Origin: Lineus longissimus
Taxonomy: Eukaryota > Nemertea > Pilidiophora > Heteronemertea > Lineidae
Direction of reading: 5' to 3'
NCBI RefSeq assembly: GCF_910592395.1
Contig: NC_088324.1
Span: 8,830,953-8,894,952, forward strand
Length of the DNA stretch: 64,000 nt
Of this stretch, positions 29,501 through 44,500 are shown piece after piece (within the stretch, counting starts at the first letter, position 1; every line of letters starts with the position of its first letter). Made by a program: the position numbers and the translations under genes. A model generated the notes under the pieces. The model had not been told where the DNA came from. It made no database searches and worked only from the letters and a program-made list of their open reading frames with translations.

Positions 29501-32500
29501 ATCTTTTAGTTTTAACCTTTCAAAGAGATGTTTTCCACAAAAATTTCCATTCACGTTACAAAAACACTTTGTCTCCCGGGATATCGAAGAGATTCAAGTT
29601 TTTATCTATTTTAAAGAGATCACCCTGATTTAAGAACTTCAACACGACGATAGAGCTTCGCATTTCATAGCTAAAGCCTCATATCTGAAACCTATTTTTT
29701 TCTTTGAGACACTGTTTCTCATCCTTAGAGAGAAACAAAAGGTTTTTTAAAATCCTTTGTAGTTCTAGAAAGCAGAAAGCTTTTTGATAATGAGCGCAGC
29801 AGCCACAAAACATCATAAAGGTTTCGCCAATTCCAAACGGATGGCGGATACGTTTCGGCAAAACGTGTCTATTAAACAGTTCTTAAACTCTTCTTGAAAG
29901 CATAGCAAAAAAATAACCGTCCAAGATGATTGGTGTCTTCTATGACGACCATTTTGAGTTTGATTCACCAAAGGCAGAGACACCGACATCTGCTAAAGGA
30001 TGATGGCGGATGTTGACTGAAACGCCAAGAATCTGTTTCTCACTACTAGTATTATCCGGTTAGTGTTTCATCAAAAACATACTTATCATGACGCCTGGCT
30101 GTCTAATCTTCACGAAGAGATACAGTCGTGCTCTTGCCGCGAGTTTGAAACGTAAACAAATACTTATATCATTCGAAAATAATGACAAAGTCATACGAGA
30201 GATGCCACGAGGCTCTACAGTGTTGTTATCTTTACTGTTACCAAATTTCAGAGGTTTTTGGTAAGAAATATGACGATGTTTTGATTCGAAACAAACACGT
30301 ACATGTATTCCATTCCATGACACCAAAATAATAACAAAGTTACAAAAGATGACCTCGGGCTAAAGGTTGTCATCTCGGTGCATTCTTGATAAAATTTCAG
30401 AAACTTTTGTATGTTTTGTAAGAAATAAGACCATAGTTAATATTATATTTCATACCGTTACACCAAAATAACGAAGTTATGAAATAGATGGCCTGTGGCC
30501 CTACTAAAGGTTGTCAGTCGCAGCACGTTCTCAAAAAGAAGCTTTATTCGTGTGTTCAGTAAGAAAAAAAAAACGTAGTGTATGGCATAAACAAAATACC
30601 AATATTTAATTCCATAGTCACTGAAATGATAACAAAGTCAAACGGAAGGCATAACGGAATGTTGGCATCTGCTCAATGAGGCTTTATGGGACGAACTAAA
30701 ACGCTATTTTGAGACGAACCACATGCTTCATTCCTTAACACCAACATAATGACCAAGCCATCTATCCCAAAAGACGACCGTGCCACGTCGCTATCTACAG
30801 ACGGCCATCTTTTCACTGGGATCTCGAATTTCAGAAGCTTTGAACTGTTTTGTTAGAATTAAAAGCGTATTCTTAGACGTAAACAAAGATACGTATCGTC
30901 TTAAATCAGAAAAAAACTTACCAGAAATACGAAAGATTACTTGCGGCTTTAAGAAAAGTTTTCAAATTTTCCTGTTAAATTTTTTCTTCGTCTAGGTATC
31001 ACTTTTGTCCTATATGCAAGGCCACGAGCCATCGCACATGTTTACCAAATATCCTCGCGTCTTTCGCGAGTTTTTTTTTGTTTCTTCCGCGTGAAAATTA
31101 TCACGTAGCTCCTTGCTTACCCCCAAGATTCGCACCCGTCATCCTATACACCTTATTTTAGTTCTCAATCTTCTTCCCTGTCTCCTCTCCTAACATTTCA
31201 CAACTAATTACCGGTGTCTCATAAAATAATGCCGTTGCGCGCTGACATTTCACAAACTGGGAAGACAATAACACGTCTGAAAGCGGATAATCCGGAAAAA
31301 AACCTTACGATTTGGTTCGTTTGAGAAAGCTTTGGTATTTGTTGTGTTAACGCCACCACGTAGCTTTCTAAAATAACATTGATTATGTACGCTGTTGCCA
31401 TAACAAACTGTGGTTTGTATGTATAACATGCTCAAGTCGTTTCAATTTCGTAAACATCCTCTTCTCGCGTAAAAAATCACAAAAATACTTTTTTTTGGGA
31501 GGGAGGGAGGAGAGAAGGTCATGGCAATTTTATTTTCAGAACCTTTTTCGAATCGCCTACATATAGAGTCGTGAAATATATATGGTTTACCGTCTTGACC
31601 ATTGTATCGATTTGTTTCAGGGCTCGAGTCCGCTGGGCAGCCCCGTGCACCTGGAGAATCCGGAATACCAGACGCGGTGGTACTTCAAGTATTTCCTCGG
31701 AAGAAGTAAGTCGTTTTTTTCCTTTTCGTTCTGACGTAAAGAGTAACTATAGGCAGCTGCCTAGGGGTCAAATGTGTGGTCTTAAGGTGTCTAGTTTGCG
31801 CAGTTATGGGAAATGGCCTTGATTCAACGATAAATGAACTCCTCGTACAAGCGCATGTAAGTGTAGGTTGGACACAAATGAATCTGAATTGCAGTTGACA
31901 ACTCTAATGCAGCATTTCGGTTTACTGGAGCAGTCATTTCGAAATACCACGCTGGCCTTAAGAAGCCTATCATGTTGATAATATTCGAATCTCAAGAAGA
32001 TGTTTTTCATGTCTTGGGGCTGCTGCCGCAAATGTCAAATGCTCTGTTGAGAAACTCTTCACCGATAACGAGGAAGGAGAACGTGTTCAACTGTTTGAAC
32101 AGTCACCACAATCACGACAATGATGGTCTGCGTGCCCTTGAGAACGTGGACTTGAGTAGTCGATACCTGCGTAGAAAGGCATGAAGCCTGTTGAATTTCC
32201 TCGTAATGTTTATAAGTTGCAGTGTCCACTGCTATTTGAAGTAGGCGCGCATCTTAAGATGACGGGCTCAATTGAGCTGACTCTTTGTGAGGCCAATGAA
32301 GGCAAGAAATCCAACTCCATTCAAGTCAGAAATATGAGTTGCTAGAGGGGGCTCCTTCTCCCTGCAACCCGCTCGGGTCGGGCAATAACTACAAAAACGA
32401 AAACAAATAGGAGTCGGTGTCGTTGGCGTCGTGATATCAACATCAAGTAAAATCCGACCTCGCGAGACCTTTCAGGATGAAAGAAAAAGTTCGTGCGCAA

Positions 32501-35500
32501 GGAGTTGTACGTGCTTAAAAATGATTCAATACGCCTTTCCTATCCTATCCTATCTAAGAGTTGAAACAAAATTAGGAAAACATCAAACAATTTTGAAAAA
32601 AAACAGCTTAAACAAGAGAATCCACAGCTCTACTCCAACGTGGGAATCGCGGCGGAGTCCCGAAAAACATCTATGAGCATCTTATTGATTTCTACTAATT
32701 GGCTACCTGTCTTCAACTCTCCCGCGTCTTACCGTAACCATCTTATCATCAAAGACGTGTTGTGCCCCGCTTTCGTCTGTGCGGTTGGCGAAGCCTCCCC
32801 GGGGCCTCATTGTAAGCCACCAGAGGCATGAGGAAAACCAAATTTGAGGCTAACGTAATCATATGAAGTATTGATCGCGACGATATCATCTACTCAAGAC
32901 GTCTTTGAAAGTAGTGCCAAGTTCGCCGGCTTACTCTTGGCTCACGTTGATAACATCGCATACGTTTTCAGTGTCTGTCACGTAGTCATTATGTTGAGGT
33001 GTTCTCCACGAATGGAGAGTGCGTCCTTCAAAAACATGTTACAAATACAATTTGGACATGTTTTGTACTATTCTAACGTAAATTTTCGTTGAAACGTATG
33101 TTAGTAACCGGCGTCGGCTTGCGAATAAGCGCTTGTGTATTGAACGTGTTAGAGTGGTTTACATAGCAACAGATGTATAGCACATACATCCTTACAGCTA
33201 TACATCCGTGACATAGAGCCTCAAGTAGAAAACAAGTACGCGATGTCTGAATACTAATGTAATATCATTTAGCTTTATTCAATGCCCTCTTAAATATCCA
33301 CTTAACCATTCTCTGCCAAGGAAATTGAAAGACGATTTTCCAATGCTTTAGTTAGACCAAATTGTCAACTCAAGGCCATCACGTGACGACAACATCATTT
33401 GAATATTCATGAGGTTGGAGGGATACCAGCGGTGAGCTACCGGAAAGCGAACGTATTATTAATTGGACTTGAGGAAACTGCGAACCTTGGGACCCCGACT
33501 TGGGAGTTATAAAAACATATCGCAGCAATAATGAAATCCGGGCAGGCAGTACCCTCTGCTGGAAGCTCTCCCAAGAGACAAATCAATATTGTATTATTGG
33601 CGATAATGATGTGAATACTACTATAATTAACGGCCAGGGTCGGTCCGTATCCTGATGAGGGCGATGTTGGTGAAGGATTGGCTGCTGCAAAACTCAGCAC
33701 AAACGGAAGAAACATACATGCGCAACACGTTTGGTGGTACTTGTCCTTCTTCTTAACACATGGTCTGCATCCAGTGTGTTCCTTCTCTGTTACCGCCAGA
33801 GAGCCTGTACCAAGATTTGGTTATTCATGAACTTCCCCGTGATACTGAAAATCGTCCTAAATGTATTCTTCACGTTGATCGCTATCGGGGTGGTAATGCA
33901 ACTTTCCTGACATCTAGTCGGGGGATACGAACCCACACCTTTTCATTGCGAGAAAGCAGGGGGCGAATGTTGGAGCTTTGAGTTTTATACACATGTTTCT
34001 TTCAGTGCACCAGAATTACGTCGGAGCTGACCCAGATAAAGAACCATTTATAGTATCGGTGGTCGTGACGGATGCGAACAACCACAGCGTGCCACAATAT
34101 CGAGCTATCTTGTGGCGCAAAACAGTAAGTTTGAGTGGGAGAAATAGCTGAGATAACGTTTTTGGCTGTTCTCCAGATGTTATGTCTTGCTGGAGAGACC
34201 ATAACTCGGGGGAAACGGTGTAAAACAGTGTCAATCTGTCTCTCGGCGTTTCCAAACAATGAGGGGAACACTTCGATATTTGAAACTTATTTTGGAACCA
34301 AAACAATGCCTTCGGACAACTTGCGCTAATTGCAAAACACACTTTTAGGAAACTCCATTACAAATATCAGAACTTTTTCCAATAATGAAGTTCGTGACCA
34401 TGGCTGCCGCGAGCAATCTAAAGAATAGAGTCATTGAAAGTCCTCGAGCATATGTTCCATTAGTATGTCGTTGCCAAGACACCGAGAAGAAAAACTGGCC
34501 AGGAACTTGACAATTAGATGAGGCATCATTAAAAGAAGCTGTATTTTGGCTTTTGGCTATATCTATCATAATGTGCCAATGCATCATTGTTTTCAATGTA
34601 AATGCACAAACCTTGAATCCCCTTTCCGACTTCATCTGGTTGAATTACAGTTATCTAGCAGTCCAACTTGGACCTTTGCAGACGACGGATATTACTAAGT
34701 CGTTATCTTAGTCGTAGGCAGTCATCCCGACTTCGAATACGACTTCATTATTACCGCCTTATGCACAGGTCCGATCCGGAATTCAAAATCTTATCGTGCA
34801 GGTGGATGTAGTTTGTCAATGTGAGAATGTTCGTCAGTTCGGTTGAACCGAAGTTGTCATTGGACTACTGTAAGTCACTCTTAAAGTTAAAGTCGGACTG
34901 GAAGTCATAAACGATGCCCATCTTTGTATTATCGCCCAAAACCCGTTGCCGAATTCAGCGCCTCTAGCTTGTGAGGCATTTCAGCTCTACCCCGCGCTGT
35001 TTGGTGAAAAAACTGATACATCCAGTTCGGTATTAACTGCAATAAAATCCAATAAGAAGGCAATTTTTTTCCCTGACCTGTTCTTAGTTTCTTCATCTCT
35101 GTACGTTGCAGGGTGCACAAAAGTTTTGCCTTCCATACACGCCGAATAAGCCGATGACGGTGAAAGGCATCCTGTGGTAAGTAGCCAGGTGTTTGATATC
35201 ACAATGTTCTCAATATCAGAGTATGGCTGATGTAGCTTATTAAAGGTTTATAGTTTTTGTTCGTTCTTAGTCTGCATTCGGAATATATGAAGTGCATGCT
35301 AGACAGTCGGATCGTTTCCGGTAACGAGTTCTGGCGAAGAGGCATTAGAAATGTGAGTTTAGTGGATCCACTACGAAAGTCTTCCAGTTGTTCCAGTCAA
35401 GAAATATTTGGGCGATTTTTTATCTTCGCTGACCGTGGTTATTGGCAAAATCCGCAATGAAATAAAGCACAGGAGAAAATGTGATGGTTTACGATATCAA

Positions 35501-38500
35501 CGTTATCCTCCCCAAGTTTCTCTCTTTTTGCGAGTCAATGTTTTGGCGATTTTCGGGACAGGGATACAATCGCGAACCTTAAGGGCGCGAACATATTCAC
35601 CTTTGGTTTTATCATTGGGAAATGCATCCATTAGCGAAATTAAAAGGTTTACTGTTCAAGTTTTCTGTCTCTTTCAGTCACTTCGATCACCATAAGGTAG
35701 ACAAAGGCCCCAAGGAGATATTCAATCCAGAGTTACAGAAAGAACTTCTAGTTCTTGAGGAACAAGAGGTAGGCTACATGTATGAGAAAACCCGCCATTA
35801 GTTGTTGCTTAGAGTTCTTATCTGACATTGCAAGTATTCCACAACACAAAACTACAGCTTAAAGCTTCGCTATTCTGTAAGTGCTTTAGACAGTTCCAAG
35901 CCAACTATTAGCCAAGGTAAATTTGATGTTTTAAAAAGATGCAGTTTCTTTGATGAAAGACCCGGCTCTTTAGCATGTTTAACGTGTTTAAGTTACTTTT
36001 TTCAATTTACTTTTTATTCTAACAGGGTTCGGTAAATTTCAAATTCGGTGTCATTTACGCCAAAGAAAAACAGACGGGTGACGATGAGATGTACGGAAAC
36101 GGTAAGATTAAAGGGTTTTTTAAGTTTTTGATTTCATATCTTTAATTTAAATATTTTGATATACCTTTGTGAGAAAATGCCACATTAGCCGTGGTTGTGC
36201 CCTTATGGTGTCACAGTCATCGTCTCCGGCAAAAACCAGACGCCGTCTCGACAAGGGAGCTCGCCGTGTAATGTTTCCGACACCTGGGAGCACGGGCCAT
36301 CTATTTCTCGTTGTTGTTGTCGGTTAACACGGCCATACTGGGAGCACCTGCTGTCTGCACTGCAGTCAGTTGGCTAATTGGCTAAGCTACGAATAAAAGC
36401 TAAAGATCCCGCACTTCGTGTCAATGTAAGACCGCCCGGTGACTTTCTTAATGTGGCTGTTCGGAGATGTCGGGAGTCGCTAATTTAATCATATGTAGTA
36501 GCGGAATTATTTTTCATCCTCAAGCTACAACTAACTACATTTGTTTCAATTTCCTTTACAGAAAATGGTAGCGAGGAGTTTACGAAGTTTGTGTCATTAC
36601 TAGGGGATAGGGTATCACTCAGGGGCTGGGATAAATTCCGAGCTGGACTCGATGTCAAAGGTTCGTACATGTAATAACAAGTGTAGTTTCGTCGCAGCCA
36701 CTATTAAGGCAAAGAACCACTCACACACTGACAATCCAGTTGCATCTGTCCTTAACTCTCAAGTGACTCTGCGCCTCACAGCGTAAAATTATGTTCATTG
36801 CAGCCAGTCTCTTTGATTTCTCTCTGACTTGGTATTTGTTTAGAATTTCTCATTGACACAAAGGGATTTTTATATTTGTTTATCTCTTTCAAGTGGCACT
36901 GTTGATGCAGTGACATATTAATGCAAATCAGTTGCGAAGCACTCGTTTTTTCCGATGCAGAAGAGTCGAGTGTACTGCTTGACATATAAAATCATGGTAT
37001 CTATGAAGTTGTAACGATTGGTACGTGTATCTTTATTAAGCAGTTGCGGATTTAGGTGGCGACACGGTTCTTCTTCTCAATGAATGCTTAAGATGGGAAC
37101 AGTTCAGTACAGTTTTATTCTTGCTGATAAATGTTTAGGATGCGGCAAAGGTTTGATATTCTCATTCTTGATAGATCTTTTGGATGGGAAATGTTTGATA
37201 TTCTTTTTCAATGAGTGTTAAGGATGGGAATGTGTCAGTAGTCTTATTCTCAATAAGTGTTCGATTTTTTTCCAGGAAATACCACGGGAGAGGAATCTAT
37301 ATATACTGTGTACGAGGGACATGAGATAATGTTCCACGTTTCTACCATGCTGCCTTATTCGAAAGATAACAAACAACAGGTAAATGATCAATGATCATAA
37401 GTTCTTAATTGGCTAAGTCTTGCCTGTTCTATAATCATCTTTTTGTACTCAATTCGGAACTGTCCCTTAAGGCTAATGGGTTGAAATAGAATTCTACACA
37501 GTGTACACCTGTTAAGACACCTCTGTCAGCAGTCGCTCTATAAGGGACAGTTGCATTCGTCCCAAATGGGTAATATCGACACAATTTGATTTCTGTCATG
37601 TCGGTTATCAGGACACCTCACTATTAGAGGCAGCATTGCCAATCCTAAGGCCAAGGGTGGCCCCAATAGAGGTTCTACTGTAGGTTTTTTCATGTCGCGA
37701 ATGACAAGTGAAAAATGACACGTTATATCTTAAAACGTGAACCCATCACAGGTCTGGATAAAGATTTCAAATATTCCTGGGGAGGAAGATTTGGTTCATC
37801 CGATTTGAAAATGTTCTTCAATTCAGTATGGAACATGTGCGGTTGCATAGATGAGAGGCTGTAACTAGATAACTATACGGTTTCAAAGATGAGTCGGTGT
37901 CGGAGTCGTCAAATTAATCTTGAATATATCAGTCACTTTGATGTTATAGAAATACTTTAAGACGCAAGCCATCAAGATTAATATGATTTAAACCGTCTCC
38001 CTTCTCTTCGCAGGTGGAACGAAAGCGTCACGTCGGCAACGACATCGTAAATATTGTGTTCATAGAGACAGAAGACTCAGAAGACCAGGAGAGATCTCCC
38101 GTGTTCCGGCCAGCCAGCATGAAGACACATTTTACGCGTATCCTTTGAAAATACAGTGGAACCTCTCCATCAAGGACATATAACAGATCGGGTGATATAT
38201 TTTATTTAATCTAATTGAAAAACGTTTAAATTGATATTCTGCATCTTTACAATGATATTTTACATTCCAAATTGGACTTGTGCATAAGGCGAATATAACG
38301 AAGTCGTTATCCAAGTCGTACGCCATCACTACGACATATAGAATACGACTTACACATCAATTTCTGTTTTCGGTCGAATTTGAAGTTTCATTGTGCAGGT
38401 ATCTTATGTGGCTTATCACAGCCCCCCCCCCCCCCCCCTCAAATGCTAGTTTGGTACCAATATAGCCCACCTGAGCCAACACCTTTACACCAACTCTTTT

Positions 38501-41500
38501 CACTATCATCTTTCCTTGACCACACCTCTCAGATATATTCGCCGTTGTGACGTATAACAAGCGGGAGGACTCGTACAGGTTGAATATCTACTCCGAAGAG
38601 TCAGTTCCCTTGTTCGGACCACCACTGCCTTGCCCTCCCACTTTTACGAATCTTAACGAGTTTAGAGACTTCCTATTAGTGAAACGTAAGTAGACCAAAA
38701 AATGATTTCTAAATCGAGTCTACTCTACATGATTGCGGTATTTCTTTCAAGGCCGGGTCTATTTGGCAAGTCGCTCGCCGAACAGGCATCTTTTTTTGTC
38801 CTGTTTGGAGAGCCGCTTGCCAAACAGCACTAAAAAGCCACCCTGTTCGGCCAGCCGGGCTTGCCAAACAAGTAAAAAATCTACCCTGTTTGGCGAGCTG
38901 AAGACTTTACTTTAATATTAATGAGTTCGGCTCTCCATTCAGGACAAGAAAAAGTCGCTGTTTGGTAAGCCGGGCTTGCCGAGTCGTCACTTCCTTCTTT
39001 CAAAAGCTTCTAGTCCTTCCGGTTTTTAACATCCACCTAAGAATGTGACACTGTATAATAACATTTTCACGGCTAGAACTTAAGGAGATTTTGCTAAATT
39101 AGTAATGATGTCGTCATGACACCTCGCTCAGGTGAAGACAAAGTCTATTTTTGTAGTTCGGGTTCCTTGAAGTATATCCGATCAAGGAGGTTTAAACGAT
39201 CGAAGCTTCATGATAAAATGTCACTTCAGTACATGTACTTTGTATTAGTCTGCGCATGAGTCAATTACTTATTGGTTCAGAGTGGCGTGTAGGGTTAAGA
39301 GCCTTGCTCAAGGACACAAACTCGAAGCAACAATGGTTTTCCCAAGAGACAAACCAACGACCTCCTTTTATGAGCGTATAGCGTAACGTTTTTGAATGTT
39401 TCCGCGTTTCTGCGGTTTCAGCTTATTTTTAGATGGATAGAATGACACGTTTTTCTAGCATTTTCCCCATTGAAAGGTCATGTGTGAGTGGTTTCTCCAG
39501 CTGTCGATCGAATGAAAATATATATGGGGAACGGTCACAGCTGTTACACGGACGCTCTCACTACTACATGCCAATTATTACAGGTTCTTCTTGTTCTCCT
39601 TCAGTAATAAACGGAGAAAAAGCTGCCTTCAATACGCCGGTATTTGCTCAAAAACGGGAGAGGACGCTGGACATGTTGATAAAGAATGTCTACCAGGACT
39701 ACATGCCTGAGATGAGTAAGAATAACATGATAAACCGACGAGCTTTCAGCGATGTTATACCGGACAGCCTACAGCATGGCTCGAGGCGGAAAGAGGAGGC
39801 CAGGCATTTGGAGTTCGTCAGGATCGGGCAGGTTCGGGATGCTTTAATCCTCTTCCCTAATAAGTAGCCGGCTTCCTGTGTCAACCCCGCATTGTGGCCA
39901 TCCCCGTATCGTTTCGTGTATTATTGTCCCTATATTATCGTTTCCATCCCGTTCCAATACGCGCCCATACGGGACCTTTGTGGGAATAACATGAGAAGCC
40001 GGTAGGTCACCCACATTACACCCTTTCAAATAAAATATTTTTAAGGTTTGATATATAAATACTTTAAAGCGCCAACCATCAGGATTAGATTGAGGCGATG
40101 TTATTGCTTTCATGTTTTTTACTTGACCTTTTACGGAATAAATATCGAAAAACACTGACAATGTACTCTATTGCAACCTTTTCCCATTAGCCTTAGTTAT
40201 ACTCACCCAGTGATATTTTGTCGGATTTTAACGCATTTCCCGAGACATGACATTTAACTTAACAATAAGTAGGCCACGTGTTGGCGGTGGTATCACACCC
40301 ACCAAAACTATCAAAGGCAGTCTCGTGCATTGATTCGCGCGCAGCGTTTTAATGCCTTACAAACTGAACTGATATGTGGGAGTCCCGTAGCCATTAACTT
40401 TTCCGTAGGAGAAAGCTTGAGAGAAGACGCTTAGTATCATATTTTAGGTTTAATTCCATTAAAGAAAACATGTGGTAAGTTCAGACATTGGTTAAGATAT
40501 AAATGTCAAAGTCGTGATCGCAGGCGTTTGTGCTGAGAAATCAAAAACATGACCACAACAAGATTTTCAATTGGTTGTTTTATTTTGAAATTGACCAATC
40601 AAATTCCATAATCCTGCATTCAAAAGTCAAACTACTTCTCATTCTAGGCGTTGAAGCTGAAGACCATCCTGCGTGGAGATGCCCCTACCAGTCTGATTAC
40701 CACGGGCATGCTCAAGAGAGAACCTTGGGAACCACATTGCTTTCATCACGATTTCCCCTACGAAATAGTGTGTGGAGATTCATGGGGTAGGTAGTCAAAT
40801 CCAAACCAAAAATTGGTTCCTTTCTTGAGAAATTATAAAATAGGGAATTGCAGGCACAGTGAAGTGTTTTAAACATCGATTGTTGGAGGAATATCACTCT
40901 CTTCGCATATTCAGCTGGCGATCTTCTGCCTATAGCCTCTATTACGAAACAGCTTTAAGAGGTCGAGATAAACTAGAATCTTCTCTTTTGAAGCATCACC
41001 CTAGCCAGTTTACTCTGGCCTGGTCAGTCAAGAAATAAAACTGCTCTTGTTTTACAGGAGACAAACTGATTGTCGCAACCTGCACAGGAACATTTGTCAT
41101 TGAAGAGGACCTCGCACCCAGGATGATATTTGATAAATCTGTAGTCATCAAGCAGCTCAGTGTGATTGAGGCTCATGGTCTTCTCATATTCAGAGGTGAC
41201 AAAGGTGAGTATTTCGATCATCTATGTAAAGTTGTCAGAAAAAAACAAGGAAATGGTACCTTTCCTGCTTCGCTCTGAAGAAGGTACAGTGGAGTGTGTA
41301 ACAAGGACCAGGTTTTGAATGTATTAAATATATTCACAAGCAGTGGTACAAAAAGTGTTTATCCAAGCCACCAACTCACTTGAAAGTTGCTCATGAAAGG
41401 AATTACACGTATAAATTGATAAAAAACTGTGCTCAGCCATCTCACTAGCTTGTTCCCTCTAGATTGTGTCAACAACCTGCTATTTTGTCCTTCCAATATG

Positions 41501-44500
41501 TCTTACCCAAATTGAAGAAATACTATAAATTTCAGGCATTAAATTCTTCAAGGATTCGGGTATATATAACTGGCACGACTGGGTTGGATTGGTAAAACCC
41601 TTTTGCCAACAAGCAAGGGACGTTTCGCGAAATCTTCACCCACTTTCTGATCGGACTTCTTTCTTTTACAGGAAAGGATAGTCGCATCCACGTGTTCAGA
41701 CTGACAGATTTTGAGGGCGAGCAGTACGATGAATACCCAAGGAGTAAAACAGACATCAAGGAACAAAAGATAGAGAAAACTAAAGGTATATTTGTTTATT
41801 TTGAGTATATGAACTTTTGGTGTCCGCCTGGACCATACAAGGGAGAAAAAGTTGGCGGATTAAACCAAGAGTAGACGGCAGATGTGCAGAGTTTGCAGAT
41901 CATTCACGACTCCGCTCTGATTTCAACTATGAGATCAAGTTACAGTAGTCTTAATGACAACGTTTTCACAACATGTACCTGCATGAAAACAAATTATCTT
42001 AAATTCTGGATCGGACCTGTGCGTAAGACGGAAATAATGAAGTCGTAATCCAAGTCGTGGTGATAGTCCGATCCAGAATTTAAGATAATTTGTTCTGGAT
42101 CGGACCTGTGCATAAGGCGGAAATAATAAAGTCGTATTCCAAGTCGCGGTGATAGTCCGATCCAGAATTTTAGATATTTTTTTTTGGATCGGACCTGTGC
42201 ATAAGGCGGAAATAATAAAGTCGTATTTCAAGTCGTGGTGATAGCCTACGACTTGGATAACGACTTCGTTATATCCACCTTATGCACCGGTCCAAATTTG
42301 TATTTTGATATATTATTACATCAATATCATAATAAGATACAGGTAGAGTATTAAATTTTCAACCTTGGACATGAAGTAGGAGTGACGAGAAGAGGATGGA
42401 TGCCCAAGCTGGATTCCGAGTTGATCAATTGCAAAGCAAATTCATTTCTTGTTTCAGGTTGCCATATGTATGCCCTCAGTCGACCCTCGGGAAGTCACCT
42501 GAGAATGGTGGTAGCCATTGGAAAGAGACTGTTACTATACACGTGGAAGCACTCAGTAGCGTGGTCAGCATGGTGTCAACCTGCCGATAGTGACACCGTG
42601 GAAGGCTTTCAGTTTGTCCGGGTAAGTAATCTCGGCAACCCTTCTCCCTACTTTGCAATCTACTCTATCAGCCTGTACACCATGCTGGTCTCTGGACTTA
42701 AAGCTTGCAGCACACTGGACGCCAACTCCGGCGGCAAGGCGCGTTTTTTGCCGCAAGAGTCCTGAACGCCTGAAAAATCCGTAGTGTGCTACGGACGGCG
42801 TCAGGCAAACGCCACTTGCCGCCACTTGCCGCCACTTGCCGCCAGATATCTAGCATGTTTGATTTTTGACGCCTGTAGCGGCGTCTGAACGCCAGTGAAC
42901 GCAAGAAGAATCCAGGTGTGCTACGGATCGCCGCCAGAGTTGGCGTCAACCAGCGTCAACGGCGAGGCTTTGGCCAATCAGCTTGCGTCTTGACGTCACA
43001 TGATATCAAAATGGCAGCCCCCACGATTCTTGGAAGTGGCGGAAAAGACGCTACTGGACGCCAATTCTGAGTAGGTGTGCTATGAGCGCGATCCACTGCC
43101 GCCAACTCTGGCGTCGAGCGGCGTTCAGTCGCGTTCGGTCTGACGCGCCTTGCCGCCGAAGTTGGCGTCCAGTGTGATGCAAGCTTTAGGAATCAGGTTA
43201 CAGGTCTATAAAGTGGCTAAGAATCTCGGCTAGTAGCAAGGAGGTTCCTGTTTTGATTCAACTGAACTGACAAACGTTTTCATATTGATCAATTACATGC
43301 ACCTGCAGCATGATATTTTAAATTCTGGATCGGATCTCTGCATTGGGCGAAAATAATAAAGTCGTATTCAAAGTCGTGGTGATGGCCTGCCTATACGACT
43401 TTGGATAACGACTTTGTTATATCCGTCTTATGCATAGGTCCAATTTGGAATTTAGAATATTATTGGCAAGATGCAGGTAGAAGATCAATATGAAAACATT
43501 CGTCAAATGAATCGAATTGAATATATCACTAGATAACTGTAATTCAACCTCGAAGATAAAGTCGGAGTGGGAGTCGGAAGGGGATGCGCAACCTCCCGAA
43601 TATCTGGAGAGGCTGCGCCCCAAGTGTGGTCAAACCACGGAAAGGTGCTTTATGAATGTGTCATCGATAACTGTGTCTTAACTATTGCTCATCCCCACTC
43701 ATTCTTAAATCGAATATAATCCGAGATCTCGGAGATGAATTCAGAGGTGCGCAACTGCCAGATTTTACAAAGTATTCTCGTTTTCAGGAACTAGGGGCAT
43801 TCGAAAGTCCACAACTCCTTACTCTCATAGATGGTTCCAAGGGAGATAACCAAATCTGTGTCGGTTACAAGAACCAATTTGACTTGATTAACGAGAAGAA
43901 TGGTGATACTCTTCAGTTATACAGCGTGGGAGGTAATAAAGTGACGCTGGTGTCGGCCATCGACATCTACGAGGACGACGAGGCCGAGCTATTGCTTTGC
44001 TACAACCGTAAGTTGTGTATTCCAGTTAGAAAACACCATGCTTTTCTTCAGCTGCTTCCACTCTGAATCTTCATGTTTCGTGTTGAACATCCTCTATTAA
44101 AGACAAAACTATGCCATCTTGTCAATTCTTTTGCACCATGGGATCAGAAGAATCAGTGCACCAATCCCTTCAAGATAGTTGAATCAAAGAGAAATAGAGG
44201 CATACCTTAACAACGTTTCTCTGTTTTTAGTAGCCTCGTTTCTTTTCCTTCTAGAAGCGCGTGCTTCAGGCTGAGTCATACTTTTGTTGCTTCTGCCTTT
44301 AGCTGAACGTTCGCCATGTCTGTTGGGGCTGGCTTTGGTCCATCTAGCCGAATGGCTGGTCAAATGGTCACCAGTTTAAAACCTTTTGACTTTATTTTTT
44401 TCAGGGATCAGTCACTTTCAAAAACTCCGAGAGGAGAGCTCTCATGAGTTTGATTTTCATTGGAACTCCGCCCCCGATGCCATAGTTTGTGCATTTCCTT

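Noticed and set aside
38421-38438. Run of C, also G or C runs near 56622 and 57259
   Set aside because: Simple homopolymers with no further structure; could be length-variable but not informative.
39433-39604. Left part of the 144-codon frame that includes GARNL3 exon 13
   Set aside because: Only 39605-39831 aligns with the family and fits the splice phase; the left part is intron read-through.
42565-42949. Overlapping open frames on the minus strand
   Set aside because: Shadows of GARNL3 exon 17 and of the GC-rich element C.
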